32,895 nt of DNA from UBA920 sp038257015 (GCA_038257015.1 JBBSJS010000004.1:1-32895), one strand, 5' to 3'. Numbered from the stretch's first letter, positions 1-7,938 are shown. Translations and numbers: made by a program. Notes: generated by a model from the letters alone, not told the origin.

Positions 1-1501
1 CAGGATCTACTTGTACATATGGTTGATTGCGTGGGTCTTCGGGTACAGCGCCGTTTACTGAAGTGAGGTAGTCAACGCTTTGAACAGAGAATTTATCCAA
101 GATTAAGTAAGTATCGTTTTTGTTTCCATTGGCCTTCATGTACTCAACTACAGGCGTTAGGTCTGAACGGAAAGCGTAGAAGTTTTCTGGACTATTGGCA
201 GCTTTAACGAAATATAAAGTGTAAGTCTGTAGAATAAGTGCAATCACAAAAGCTGCACCAGCGGCTTTGTATCCCCAACGGACCAGTTTCAAGTCCAAAT
301 CATTCTGATAACGTTTAAACCCTCGTGCAATTTCGCGCACTTTGTCTAAAGCAAACCTGAAACCCACAGCGGTAATAATAAATACTGCTGGGATGGTTCC
401 GACACTGCGCAGTCCATGAGGAATACCTTCAGCGGTCGTAATAACCGGAATGAGCATGGAATAAAACCATCCTACAAGCAGGAAGTATTTCCAGTCTTCT
501 TGTCTGCGAAGCGGGGATAGAGCATATCGGATGGCCCAGTAGATGGACAAAATCATACCAATGGCAAAGAACGGCGAGATAAATATAGACAAGAATGGTT
601 CACCTGAAATGTTGTGTCGCCAGTTTAGGTCACCGTCCCAGAAGTAAGCTTTCATACTCAAGCGACTAATTTCTAAGATTGAGCCAACTAGGTCGCCCCC
701 ATTAAGTTCTGGGTTAAATACGCTCACTTGACCACTGCGCCCCACGAAGGAGCCAGGATGGGTGTAAAAATAGTGGAACAACGGTGCGAAGAAAATCATA
801 AATCCGACCACGAGAGTTACGAATGGCCAGAAGAATTTTTTTACATTCTCAAACTTTGGTACACGAACTTTATCTGCCAGTATTGGCCAGAGAATTAGAA
901 CGATTATCAAAGGCACCATAATGCGGTACGCGATGTAGGTATAAAAACCTAAAGCAAACATTGCACCGGTGATAAACGAATAAAGATATCTCTTATATTT
1001 TGTAGCTGCTTGCAAGGCAAGTAATCCAAAGTAAAAAGTGAATGCGGCAAACATTGGAATTTGGATAGCACGGAAAGCAGTACGAGACAGTACTACATGC
1101 CATGAAGATACTGCCATAAAGAATGCTGCCCACAGTGCAATGTTAAGTGCGCGACGTTTTCCTTCTTCGGTGATTTGGAACATTGAGAATAACTGCTTGG
1201 TCACCAAAAATGCGGCGAACACAGAGATTACTCCAATTCCTGCTGATATAATATGATGTTGCCAAGCGCCTTTACCAAAAATAGCTACGCTTGCCCAGAG
1301 CATATAAAAAAACAAAGCTTCACGACCATTGCCACGTTCGTAGAATGGTTGTAAGTTGCCTTGTTCCATCAAGTTGATGTCGAGACCGTTGGCGGCTTCG
1401 TCAGGAAACAGCCCGCCAGGCATAAAATGGATTTGAAAATAACGGTAAGCAACCGCTAAAATCATAATGCCTAGCAATATGAGTTTATGTTTTTGTGTCA
1501 T
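1..1501 (-). CDS. GT-C family membrane glycosyltransferase (PMT/ArnT-like), 3' end outside window
   Basis: My own reverse-strand translation gives 500 codons open to the left edge, starting at ATG 1501 (MTQKHKLILLG...). The protein is strongly hydrophobic, with many predicted membrane helices. After the first helix an Asp-Glu pair (FPDEAANG, D34-E35) sits where GT-C enzymes place the catalytic acidic residues of the first external loop. A later loop contains SRTAFR. This is typical of GT39/ArnT/PMT-like transferases that move a sugar from a polyprenyl-phosphate donor on the outer face of the membrane. The end nearest the edge turns soluble, as expected for the C-terminal external domain. It diverges from the plus-strand glycan operon starting at 1559. 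Acceptor and sugar cannot be deduced. No clear Shine-Dalgarno is seen. Confidence 0.82.
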   Translation of the reverse strand, partial: MTQKHKLILLGIMILAVAYRYFQIHFMPGGLFPDEAANGLDINLMEQGNLQPFYERGNGREALFFYMLWASVAIFGKGAWQHHIISAGIGVISVFAAFLVTKQLFSMFQITEEGKRRALNIALWAAFFMAVSSWHVVLSRTAFRAIQIPMFAAFTFYFGLLALQAATKYKRYLYSFITGAMFALGFYTYIAYRIMVPLIIVLILWPILADKVRVPKFENVKKFFWPFVTLVVGFMIFFAPLFHYFYTHPGSFVGRSGQVSVFNPELNGGDLVGSILEISRLSMKAYFWDGDLNWRHNISGEPFLSIFISPFFAIGMILSIYWAIRYALSPLRRQEDWKYFLLVGWFYSMLIPVITTAEGIPHGLRSVGTIPAVFIITAVGFRFALDKVREIARGFKRYQNDLDLKLVRWGYKAAGAAFVIALILQTYTLYFVKAANSPENFYAFRSDLTPVVEYMKANGNKNDTYLILDKFSVQSVDYLTSVNGAVPEDPRNQPYVQVDP

Positions 1502-1511
1502 TAAAGTTGAT

Positions 1512-1540
1512 TTGAGCAATCAATCAAAGATTGCTATAAT
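1512..1540 (+). promoter_or_regulatory. Sigma70-type promoter of the 1559-4609 operon
   Basis: TTGAGC at 1512-1517, a 17-nt spacer and a perfect TATAAT at 1535-1540, preceded by TGC (extended -10). Predicted start is near 1547, giving a leader of about 12 nt with no Shine-Dalgarno. A perfect 7-bp inverted repeat, AGCAATC (1515-1521) with GATTGCT (1529-1535), fills the spacer and could be an operator. Confidence 0.7.
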
Positions 1541-1558
1541 TTAGATTAACTTTTAACT

Positions 1559-1891
1559 ATGAATACATTATATCAGAAATCCCTCTATCTTTGGAGTATT
1601 TCTTTAATACTGTTGATAATTACAACTGTTGCCGTTGTTGTAAAAATCTATAATAGCTCCGATTTAGTAGCATTGCATTACAATGTTATTATTGGAGTGG
1701 ATTCTACCGGGGGTCGTTATGAATTGTTAAAGATCCCTGCAACTGGTTTAATTATTCTACTTATTAATTTAGTGTTCGCTAAAGTTCAAAAGTTTAACCG
1801 CAACTTTATTCCATTTATAGCTGCTCTTATGACTGTAGCTGTAAACTTAGTATTACTGCTTGCGGCATTGTTTTTATTTCAAGTAAGCTAA
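1559..1891 (+). CDS. Small membrane protein, about three TM segments
   Basis: 110 residues, mostly hydrophobic: TM segments at roughly 8-30, 58-78 and 84-107. Between the first two lies a short, probably external loop with LHYNVIIGVDSTGG. This faintly recalls the H-x-N-x-x-G-x-x-D stretch of DUF1648-type proteins, a loose resemblance only. It is the first gene of the operon and ends 1 nt before the GT2 gene at 1893, so it is probably co-translated with it. A role as accessory subunit of the membrane glycosyltransferase is inference from position. I do not recognise the family with certainty. Confidence 0.7.
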   Translation: MNTLYQKSLYLWSISLILLIITTVAVVVKIYNSSDLVALHYNVIIGVDSTGGRYELLKIPATGLIILLINLVFAKVQKFNRNFIPFIAALMTVAVNLVLLLAALFLFQVS

Positions 1892-1892
1892 T

Positions 1893-3554
1893 ATGTTCCG
1901 CAAACGAACTCGACAAGAAAGATTTTGGGAAGTTTTACCTGGCCTCCAGTTTTGGACGGTCTTTTTAGGTGCAATTATTTTGTCATATTTTCAACCAGTT
2001 TGGGCAGCAATTTTTATTATTTGCTTTGACCTGTACTGGGTTTTGAAAGCCTTAAATGTCTCCGCCCATCTTATTTTTAGCTACTTAAAGTTTCGTATCC
2101 TGACAACCATTAATTGGCTAGATTTTACCGAACGTTTGCATGACAAACAGTCTTTTATTGAGCATTTGCATGAGTTATCTGAAATCAAAACAAAGCGCTG
2201 GCGCGAACGCCACTATTATAAAAAAGAAATCAGGCGTCTTAAGGCCCTTGGTAGTAACGGTTTAGAAGGAAAGTCTTATCGCGATTTCTATCACGTTATC
2301 GTGTTGCCTTTCGTGGATGAAAGTTTTGAAGTTTTATATTCCACAGTCACTGCCTTAAGTTATACTAACTATCCAAAAGATAGAATTATTTTACTATTAG
2401 CAACTGAAGAGCGAGTCGGGGCACCTGCCCAGGAAGTGGCTAATAAAATCAAAGAGCAGTTTGGTGATAATTTCTTCAAAACAATTATTACTGTTCATCC
2501 AGATGGTCTGCCAGGCGAAATTAAAGGTAAAAGTGCTAATGCCTCTTACGCTGTGTCTACGGTAGAAAAACTGTTACCAGAATGGGGTATTGAAGTTGAT
2601 CAGGTTTTGGTTTCCAACTTTGACAGTGACACGATTATTTCACCAGAGTATTTTGGACGCGTGATGTACGAGTTTTTGACCAACGAAAAACCTTATCGAC
2701 GTAGCTACCAACCAATCGCAATTTACAATAATAATATTTGGGACAGCCCTGCAATTATTCGTGTAGTTTCAGTTTCCAATTCGTTTTGGCAATTTACAGA
2801 AAGTTCCCGACCAAACAGACTTCGTACTTTTTCTTCACATTCGATGACTTTACGCGCTCTAATTGAAGTGGGGTATTGGAAGAAAGATATTATCAACGAA
2901 GACGGTTTTATTTTCTGGCAATGTTATTTGCACTACAAAGGCGACTATGAAGTTGTGCCTTTGTTTATTCCAATTTCACTTGATACCTGCTTGGCTGATA
3001 CTACTTGGCAAACTTTAAAGAATCAATATAAACAAAAAAAGCGTTGGGCATACAATGTTGAATACTACCCACATTTGGTGCCAAAACTTCTTAAAAGCCC
3101 TGCCCCGTTATTCGACCGCATGTACAAGTTGTTCCAATATGTTGAAGGTAACTTTAACTGGGCAACAGCCAGCTTGATGATATCTACTTTGGGTTGGATG
3201 CCATTAATTATCGGCGGTGATGCTTTTAATGAATCTGTATTGGCATACAACCTTCCTCAGGTAACACGAACTTTGATGACAATTGCCACAGGATTCTTAA
3301 TTTTTAGCGTGTACATTAACTTAATTTTACTGCCTCCACGACCCAAAAAGTACGGTGTTAGCAGAAGTGTAATGATGTATCTACAGTGGTTCTTAGTACC
3401 CTTTGTGTCCGTCATTTTTGGTAGCTTGCCTGCTATTGAAGCACAAACAAGATTAATGCTTGGCCGTTATTTAGAGTTCTTTGTAACTCCAAAATCACGT
3501 AAAGGTGAAGTTACTGCCATGAACATGGAAGAGATGAAAGGGTCCATAGAATGA
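1893..3554 (+). CDS. Membrane-embedded processive-type GT2 glycosyltransferase
   Basis: 553 residues. Two N-terminal TM segments (about 17-60) are followed by a cytosolic GT-A domain starting near residue 130 (VIVLPFVDESFEVLYSTV). Catalytic signatures are visible: a DxD motif D244-S-D246 that binds the divalent metal and UDP-sugar, an E336-D337 pair (INEDGF) at the general-base position, and Q381-K-K-R384-W385, matching the QxxRW motif of cellulose, chitin and hyaluronan synthases. Further TM segments lie at about 425-550. This architecture fits polymerising or lipid-linked GT2 enzymes of the inner membrane. Its end overlaps the next gene by 4 nt (ATGA), indicating translational coupling to the WecA-like enzyme. 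Sugar specificity is unknown. Confidence 0.88.
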   Translation: MFRKRTRQERFWEVLPGLQFWTVFLGAIILSYFQPVWAAIFIICFDLYWVLKALNVSAHLIFSYLKFRILTTINWLDFTERLHDKQSFIEHLHELSEIKTKRWRERHYYKKEIRRLKALGSNGLEGKSYRDFYHVIVLPFVDESFEVLYSTVTALSYTNYPKDRIILLLATEERVGAPAQEVANKIKEQFGDNFFKTIITVHPDGLPGEIKGKSANASYAVSTVEKLLPEWGIEVDQVLVSNFDSDTIISPEYFGRVMYEFLTNEKPYRRSYQPIAIYNNNIWDSPAIIRVVSVSNSFWQFTESSRPNRLRTFSSHSMTLRALIEVGYWKKDIINEDGFIFWQCYLHYKGDYEVVPLFIPISLDTCLADTTWQTLKNQYKQKKRWAYNVEYYPHLVPKLLKSPAPLFDRMYKLFQYVEGNFNWATASLMISTLGWMPLIIGGDAFNESVLAYNLPQVTRTLMTIATGFLIFSVYINLILLPPRPKKYGVSRSVMMYLQWFLVPFVSVIFGSLPAIEAQTRLMLGRYLEFFVTPKSRKGEVTAMNMEEMKGSIE

Positions 3555-4609
3555 CCTTCTTAGTATTATTCTTCAGCGCATTTTTACTAGCCTTAGTTTT
3601 TACTCCGGCTGTAAAAATGTTGGCGTGGAAATATAATATTATTGATTACCCAAGACCTCCTCGCAATCTCCATTCACAACCAATTCCATTTATGGGCGGG
3701 GTGGCGATATACGCAAGCTTTGCTTTGGTGGTGATTTGCTTCTTGGCTTCAGGTCTTATTGATCAGAATATTTTACCCCACAAATTTATTTGGGCAACTC
3801 TTCTGGGTGGGCTGATTTTAATTATCGGTGGGACTTTGGATGATAAGTTTACTTTGTCACCAAAAGTTTTGTGGTTGTTTCCAATGATTGCATCAATTGT
3901 TGTTGTGATGAGCGGTATCGGTGTTGGTATTAAAGAGTTAAGTAATCCTTTCGGTGAACCAATTAGGATTGACCACTCAATTCTTGGTATACCGCTTTCA
4001 GCGTTGGTGATGATTGTTTGGCTTAACGGAATGATTTTTACCACCAAGTTTTTAGATGGCTTGGACGGGTTGGTTGCAGGGATTGGCATGATAGCCGGAC
4101 TAACTTTATTCACACTTTCTCTAACTGCCAGAGTGAATCAGGATGTCACAGCCAGCTTGGCGATAATTTTTGTTGGTGCTTTAGCTGGTTACTTAATTTA
4201 TGCATTCAATCCAGCTTCAATATTTTTAGGGGAAAGCGGTAGTACTTTAGTCGGTTTTATTTTAGGAGTTTTGGCAATTATTTTAGGAGGCAAAATCGCC
4301 ACTGCTTTACTAGTAATGGGGATCCCGATTTTAGATGTGGGGTGGGTGATTATTCAAAGATTGCGCCACGGCCAAAGTCCGTTTCGGGGCGACAGACTTC
4401 ATTTACATTTTCAGTTATTAGACTTAGGGTTCTCTCAAAAACAAACAGCCTTGGTGCTATACGGTATCTCCGCCGCGTTTGGCTTTACCGCAGTATTTTT
4501 GCAAAGCATGGGGAAATTAGTTGCATTGGGGATTTTGGTAGTTTTAATGATGGCAATTGTTGCATTTACAGTTAGGTCTTTTCGCCGAAGACAGATTGCT
4601 TCTGATTAG
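3551..4609 (+). CDS. WecA/TagO-like polyprenyl-phosphate phosphosugar transferase (GT4/MraY superfamily)
   Basis: 352 residues, about 10-11 TM segments. The family transfers a UDP-linked amino-sugar 1-phosphate to undecaprenyl phosphate, starting surface-glycan or teichoic-acid-like synthesis at the cytosolic membrane face. Visible motifs: the early GGVAIY block, D97-D98 (GGTLDDKF), TTKFLDGLDGL with D169 and D172, FLGESGST with E228, and a cytosolic loop with HLHF (H284, H286). Two positions differ from the textbook pattern: the Asn usual before the FLDGLDGL block is Thr, and the usual GDS is GES. The gene overlaps the upstream GT2 by 4 nt and ends the operon. Which UDP-sugar it uses cannot be read from the sequence. 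Confidence 0.88.
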   Translation: MTFLVLFFSAFLLALVFTPAVKMLAWKYNIIDYPRPPRNLHSQPIPFMGGVAIYASFALVVICFLASGLIDQNILPHKFIWATLLGGLILIIGGTLDDKFTLSPKVLWLFPMIASIVVVMSGIGVGIKELSNPFGEPIRIDHSILGIPLSALVMIVWLNGMIFTTKFLDGLDGLVAGIGMIAGLTLFTLSLTARVNQDVTASLAIIFVGALAGYLIYAFNPASIFLGESGSTLVGFILGVLAIILGGKIATALLVMGIPILDVGWVIIQRLRHGQSPFRGDRLHLHFQLLDLGFSQKQTALVLYGISAAFGFTAVFLQSMGKLVALGILVVLMMAIVAFTVRSFRRRQIASD

Positions 4610-4614
4610 AAAGT

Positions 4615-4643
4615 TTGCAAAACCTCAATCTTTGAGGTATAAT
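4615..4643 (+). promoter_or_regulatory. Promoter for the 4700 gene, with spacer dyad
   Basis: TTGCAA at 4615-4620, 17-nt spacer, perfect TATAAT at 4638-4643. The inverted repeat CCTCAA-tct-TTGAGG (4623-4637) lies wholly in the spacer and abuts the -10 box. It lacks a T-tract, so it is more likely an operator or chance dyad than the terminator of the preceding operon. The predicted leader is about 50 nt. Confidence 0.75.
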
Positions 4644-4699
4644 TGAGTGTCTGGTGAAATGCCATACGAAAGAAATACATCTCAGGAGGATAGAAATTA

Positions 4700-5116
4700 G
4701 TGAAATCTGAACCACCCAGTCAACCCAGTGATTGTAATGATCACACAGTTGTCTCGACGGCAACTGCTGCAAACGAAACCGAACTCGACACTGAGTTTAT
4801 GTTTTGCTGGTTTAAGGAAATGCTCTTTACCGCAGACAGTAAAAATTTCTGCGCTACGATCAAGGAAGTAGGGAAGGATCCCTTTTTGAAAGTTTTGTGT
4901 TACCGTGACCAGTTAGGTAAAAGTCTTGAGGACTACGCTAAGTTGCTCGAAGAGCAAGCTGGTGATGACCATATTAAGTGCATTAAAACTTTTCAAAAAG
5001 ACAATATTAAGCTCAGTCCACCGGCAGTTTTAGACTATGCAAATCGCTACTCTAACCTGCTTCAGATAGGGACTCAGATTAGCAGATTTTCTGAAACGGC
5101 TGGTCAAGCCAATTGA
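4700..5116 (+). CDS. Unrecognised soluble protein, GTG start with strong RBS
   Basis: 138 residues; I do not recognise the family. The start is GTG at 4700, fixed by AGGAGGA at 4684-4690, 9 nt upstream. No signal peptide or TM segment is apparent. Residues 1-30 are polar and Ser/Thr/Pro-rich, probably disordered. The rest is likely helical (EDYAKLLEEQAGDD, LDYANRYSNLLQIG), with five cysteines across the protein. It stands alone between its own promoter (4615-4643) and terminator (5144-5170). The 15-nt sequence around its RBS (TCAGGAGGATAGAAA) is repeated upstream of the unrelated minus-strand gene at 9732. No function is proposed. Confidence 0.75.
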   Translation: MKSEPPSQPSDCNDHTVVSTATAANETELDTEFMFCWFKEMLFTADSKNFCATIKEVGKDPFLKVLCYRDQLGKSLEDYAKLLEEQAGDDHIKCIKTFQKDNIKLSPPAVLDYANRYSNLLQIGTQISRFSETAGQAN

Positions 5117-5143
5117 CTAAACTACAGCGTTTCAAAGATTTTA

Positions 5144-5170
5144 GAGGCCTCATTGCGAGGCTTCTTTTTT
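5144..5170 (+). terminator. Intrinsic terminator after the 4700 gene
   Basis: An 8-bp stem (5144-5151 with 5157-5164, one G-U pair) with loop ATTGC, followed by six T residues at 5165-5170. Confidence 0.9.
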
Positions 5171-5182
5171 ATAGCTGATTTA

Positions 5183-5211
5183 TTGACAAAAATCCTACAA
5201 TTAGGTAAACT
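5183..5211 (+). promoter_or_regulatory. rplU promoter
   Basis: Consensus TTGACA at 5183-5188, 17-nt spacer, TAAACT at 5206-5211. Predicted start near 5218, giving a leader of about 20 nt without a Shine-Dalgarno. Confidence 0.78.
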
Positions 5212-5238
5212 ACCAAAGTATTAATTGAACTATTTTAT

Positions 5239-5547
5239 ATGTCATTTGCAGTATTTGAAACAGGCGGTAAACAATACTTGGTTTCCCAAGGCGATAAACT
5301 TCAAGTTGAAAAACTAGATGGTGAAGCTGGCGGAACCTTAAAATTCGATAAAGTTCTAGCAACTTTCACAGATAAAGATTTTAACCTTGGCAAGCCAACA
5401 GTATCTGGTGCAGCTGTCGAAGCGAAAATTTTAAAGCAAGGCCGTGGTAAGAAAATCGAAGTTTTGAAGTACAAAGCTAAGAGCAAGTACCGTCGTAAGA
5501 TTGGTCATCGCCAAGCTTTTACAGAAATTGAGATAACCAAAATTTAA
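5239..5547 (+). CDS. rplU: 50S ribosomal protein L21
   Basis: 102 residues, the normal length of bL21. The start FAVFETGGKQYLVSQGD and the C-terminal signature KYRRKIGHRQAFTEIEI are diagnostic; the family binds 23S rRNA in the large subunit. It is monocistronic here, between its own promoter and terminator, and is not followed by rpmA (L27), its usual partner. The ATG has no Shine-Dalgarno in front of it (TTGAACTATTTTAT), although this should be a highly expressed gene. Confidence 0.97.
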   Translation: MSFAVFETGGKQYLVSQGDKLQVEKLDGEAGGTLKFDKVLATFTDKDFNLGKPTVSGAAVEAKILKQGRGKKIEVLKYKAKSKYRRKIGHRQAFTEIEITKI

Positions 5548-5560
5548 ATTTTTAAAAAAA

Positions 5561-5588
5561 CTGCTCGTCTACCGATGAGCAGTTTTTT
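5561..5588 (+). terminator. rplU intrinsic terminator
   Basis: 9-bp stem CTGCTCGTC (5561-5569) with GATGAGCAG (5574-5582), loop TACC, then six T residues at 5583-5588. A run of A before the stem lets it extend and could give some activity on the other strand. Confidence 0.92.
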
Positions 5589-5748
5589 GTTAAGAAAATA
5601 TAATCCACGCGAAAGCGGAGACCCGACACAATATCGCAAGGGATTTTATTTTGTAATTTCTGTGCCTTGTACCATACACCTACTATCCTGAACCTAGTAG
5701 AATCTGCCTGCCGGGAGGCAGGGGACTAAAATCAAATTTCAAAATTTT
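5589..5748. repeat. Intergenic stretch with a CCTGCC-GGCAGG palindrome
   Basis: No gene is seen. The only clear element is CTGCCTGCCGGGAGGCAGG at 5704-5722, a palindromic mini-repeat (CCTGCC-ggga-GGCAGG) also found, with variation, at 13521-13532 and 13739-13758. The segment ACGCGAAAGCGGAG near 5608 may be a decayed copy of the CCCGCGAAAGCGGG repeat. Confidence 0.6.
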
Positions 5749-5772
5749 AAATCCCGCAACATGGCGGGATTT
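5749..5772 (-). terminator. Terminator of the rml operon
   Basis: Perfect 9-bp stem AAATCCCGC (5749-5757) with GCGGGATTT (5764-5772). On the minus strand it follows the rmlA stop codon and is itself followed by a T-rich stretch (TTTAAAATTTTG). The symmetry may also stop plus-strand transcripts. Confidence 0.8.
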
Positions 5773-5786
5773 ATTTGTTTAGACTC

Positions 5787-6539
5787 TTATTTCCTATCGC
5801 GAGGGTCTTTAACGCCAAGTTCTTTTCCACTCTTCGCTAAATTGTAAACGTAGTTGCTGGTTTCCATAAAAGATTCAAAAGTTCCCGCATCAAACCAAGC
5901 ACCTTCTAAAACTTTAATGTTAAGTTGATTTCGTTCTAAATACCAGTTATGAATTTCGGTAATCTCTAATTCACCGCGCTCTGATGGTTTGGCGTCTTTT
6001 GCAGCTTGCACAACATTTTTATCAAAAATATAAATACCAGGAATAGCGTAATCAGAAATCCATTGTTCAGGCTTTTCTACTATTTGAGTGGCTTTCATGT
6101 TTTCATCAAATGCGACTACTCCGTAACGGTGTGGGTCAGGAACCTTTTTAGCAAAGATTAATCCACCTTCTTTAAAGTTAGCAATCGCGTCACTAATTTC
6201 ATCTTCAAATATGTTATCACCAAGAATCATTGTCACTGGATCGTCCCCGATAAACTCCTCGCCAATAATGTAGGCTTGCGCCAAGCCTTCTGGTTTGTCT
6301 TGAATTTCGTAAGTAAAACGGACACCAAACTCACGACCAGAACCCAATAACTTCATGTAGTCACCGCAGTGGTCGGGTGCAACAATAATTAAGATATCTT
6401 TCACGCCAGCATTAAGAAGTTTCTCAAGCGGGTAGTAAATCATTGGTTTGTCGTAAATCGGCAAGAGCTGTTTGGAAGTAACTCGAGTGAGGGGACGCAG
6501 TCTGGTGCCGTTGCCTCCGGATAAAATTATACCTTTCAT
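5787..6539 (-). CDS. rmlA: Glucose-1-phosphate thymidylyltransferase
   Basis: 250 residues. It makes dTDP-glucose from dTTP and glucose-1-phosphate, the first step to dTDP-L-rhamnose. The N-terminal signature GGNGTRLRPLT (8-18) binds the nucleotide; LGDNIFED carries the metal-binding Asp; VEKP and GAWFDAGTFESF are typical of the family. The length matches the short RmlA form found in many archaea and CPR bacteria rather than the roughly 290-residue enterobacterial form. The C-terminus is short, so the usual allosteric region may be reduced (inference). It is the last gene of rmlBCDA, 12 nt after rmlD, with the terminator at 5749-5772. Confidence 0.95.
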   Translation of the reverse strand: MKGIILSGGNGTRLRPLTRVTSKQLLPIYDKPMIYYPLEKLLNAGVKDILIIVAPDHCGDYMKLLGSGREFGVRFTYEIQDKPEGLAQAYIIGEEFIGDDPVTMILGDNIFEDEISDAIANFKEGGLIFAKKVPDPHRYGVVAFDENMKATQIVEKPEQWISDYAIPGIYIFDKNVVQAAKDAKPSERGELEITEIHNWYLERNQLNIKVLEGAWFDAGTFESFMETSNYVYNLAKSGKELGVKDPRDRK

Positions 6540-6551
6540 GAAGTTGTGAGT

Positions 6552-7388
6552 TTAATTGCTATTAAAATATTCTTTAAGCGCTTCTTGCCATGAACGTAGC
6601 GGTGGAAGTTTCGTGTTAATCAATAGTTCAAAGTTTGGTCTTGCGGCAGGACGGGGAAATAATTCTCCTGAAACTGGTTCAATCGGTAAATCTATTCCAT
6701 TGAGTTTGAGAATTTCTGCTGCCCAATCAAGCCTAGAAGCTTTACCTTCATTGGCAACATGATATATCCCATACGGTAAACCTTGGTCTATTATCTGAAG
6801 CAGAGTTTCCACTAAATCTTTCGCCCAAGTTGGTTGACCGATTTCATCCGCAACACCTTTGAGCGGTTGCCCAGATTTGGCTAAATCTAAAATGATTTCA
6901 TTAAAACTTTTTTTAGCGCTGGAGTTTTGTGGTTTTGCATATAGCCATTCCGTACGAATAATGTAATGCTTTTCCCAATTTTCTTGAATTGATTGTTCAC
7001 CAAGAAGTTTGGTTTTCCCGTATGCATTCACAGGATTAGTTGTTGCTACTTCATTATACCCATTTTCGTCATCTCCAGGAAAGATCATTCCAGTGCTGAA
7101 ATGCACTAATATTGTATCAATTTGTTTGCAGATTAGGCTTAGATGAAGAGGTCCTTGAACATTTACAGCTTCAGCCAGTTCGTATTCTGTTTCAGCTTTA
7201 TCAACAGCTGTGAAAGCGGCACAGTTTAAGATCACATCAGGATTAATGCTTTCTATAACAGAGAAAACTTGTTCTTTATTTGTGATATCGATATCTTTGT
7301 AATCCATCGCCACAACATCACTGTCATGTAAGTGTGTAAGGAACTCGGTTCCTAAATTACCATTCTTTCCGATAATTAAATATTTCAT
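6552..7388 (-). CDS. rmlD: dTDP-4-dehydrorhamnose reductase
   Basis: 278 residues of a short-chain dehydrogenase-type NAD(P)H-dependent reductase making dTDP-L-rhamnose, the last step of the pathway. The N-terminus has the Rossmann motif G7-x-x-G10-x-x-G13 (IIGKNGNLG). The catalytic Ser/Thr region is HFSTGMIFPG, followed by the YGKTK motif (Y-x-x-x-K). NCAAFTAVDKAE is the characteristic RmlD block near residue 58. It starts 1 nt after the rmlC stop codon, so translation is probably coupled. No Shine-Dalgarno is seen. Confidence 0.94.
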   Translation of the reverse strand: MKYLIIGKNGNLGTEFLTHLHDSDVVAMDYKDIDITNKEQVFSVIESINPDVILNCAAFTAVDKAETEYELAEAVNVQGPLHLSLICKQIDTILVHFSTGMIFPGDDENGYNEVATTNPVNAYGKTKLLGEQSIQENWEKHYIIRTEWLYAKPQNSSAKKSFNEIILDLAKSGQPLKGVADEIGQPTWAKDLVETLLQIIDQGLPYGIYHVANEGKASRLDWAAEILKLNGIDLPIEPVSGELFPRPAARPNFELLINTKLPPLRSWQEALKEYFNSN

Positions 7389-7389
7389 A

Positions 7390-7938
7390 TTAAAACTTTT
7401 CTGGATAAACTTCTCTTAAGGTGGGGTTGTGCTTATCTTTATCTGAAACAATAGGTGTTTCAGTTTGCCAAATAATACCTACATCACTGTCAGCGAAATG
7501 AACCTCTTTTTCTTTTCCCGGAGCCCAGTGATCTGTAGTTAGATAGGTGTAGTCGGCAATATCAGACAGAACTAAAAAGGCATTACCACAGCCTTCTGGT
7601 ATAAACACACTCCGCCAATTATCTTCGCCCATGGTAATAGAAATATGTTTGCCAAAGGTTGGTGAACCGGGTCTGGTATCAACAACAACTTGCTGAACTT
7701 GTCCGCTCGTGCAGGTAACTAACTTATGCCAAGGAGCAATATGTATTCCTCTTAATGAATCTTTACTTGAACGAGAATGATTAGCTTGTACAAAGTCTAC
7801 TTTTTGACCGAAAGCATTTTCCAGCTCACCTTTACGGAAAGTTTCGCGAAAGAAACCACGCGCATCTTCATAAACTGGTCGTTCAATTATTAACACGCCT
7901 TCTAATTCAGTTGTCTCAATAAAATTATTTTCTGTCAT
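7390..7938 (-). CDS. rmlC: RmlC-like dTDP-4-dehydrorhamnose epimerase, atypical active site
   Basis: 182 residues, the usual RmlC length: a cupin-fold epimerase acting on dTDP-4-keto-6-deoxyglucose. LRGIH with catalytic His66, VVVDTRPGSPTFG and the late SDKDKHNPTL block with Asp168 are present, so the His-Asp pair looks intact. Two normally conserved places differ. IPEG-x-x-HGF is IPEGCGNAF (Asn119 for His), and the TxYY-x-P block with the catalytic Tyr is TTDHWAPG (Trp138 for Tyr). This could mark a divergent RmlC subfamily or a changed epimerisation outcome (3-only or 5-only). Its place between rmlB and rmlD argues for a role in making dTDP-L-rhamnose or a close relative. Confidence 0.88.
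   Translation of the reverse strand: MTENNFIETTELEGVLIIERPVYEDARGFFRETFRKGELENAFGQKVDFVQANHSRSSKDSLRGIHIAPWHKLVTCTSGQVQQVVVDTRPGSPTFGKHISITMGEDNWRSVFIPEGCGNAFLVLSDIADYTYLTTDHWAPGKEKEVHFADSDVGIIWQTETPIVSDKDKHNPTLREVYPEKF

Noticed and set aside
3763..4113. 116-codon minus-strand frame inside the WecA-like gene
   Set aside because: It is the antisense of a conserved membrane enzyme gene; composition reflects the complement of its hydrophobic codons.
5600..5660. Possible small RNA (TATAATCCACGCGAAAGCGGAGACCC...)
   Set aside because: No -35 at a proper distance, no stable long stem and no terminator directly after; probably a decayed palindromic repeat.
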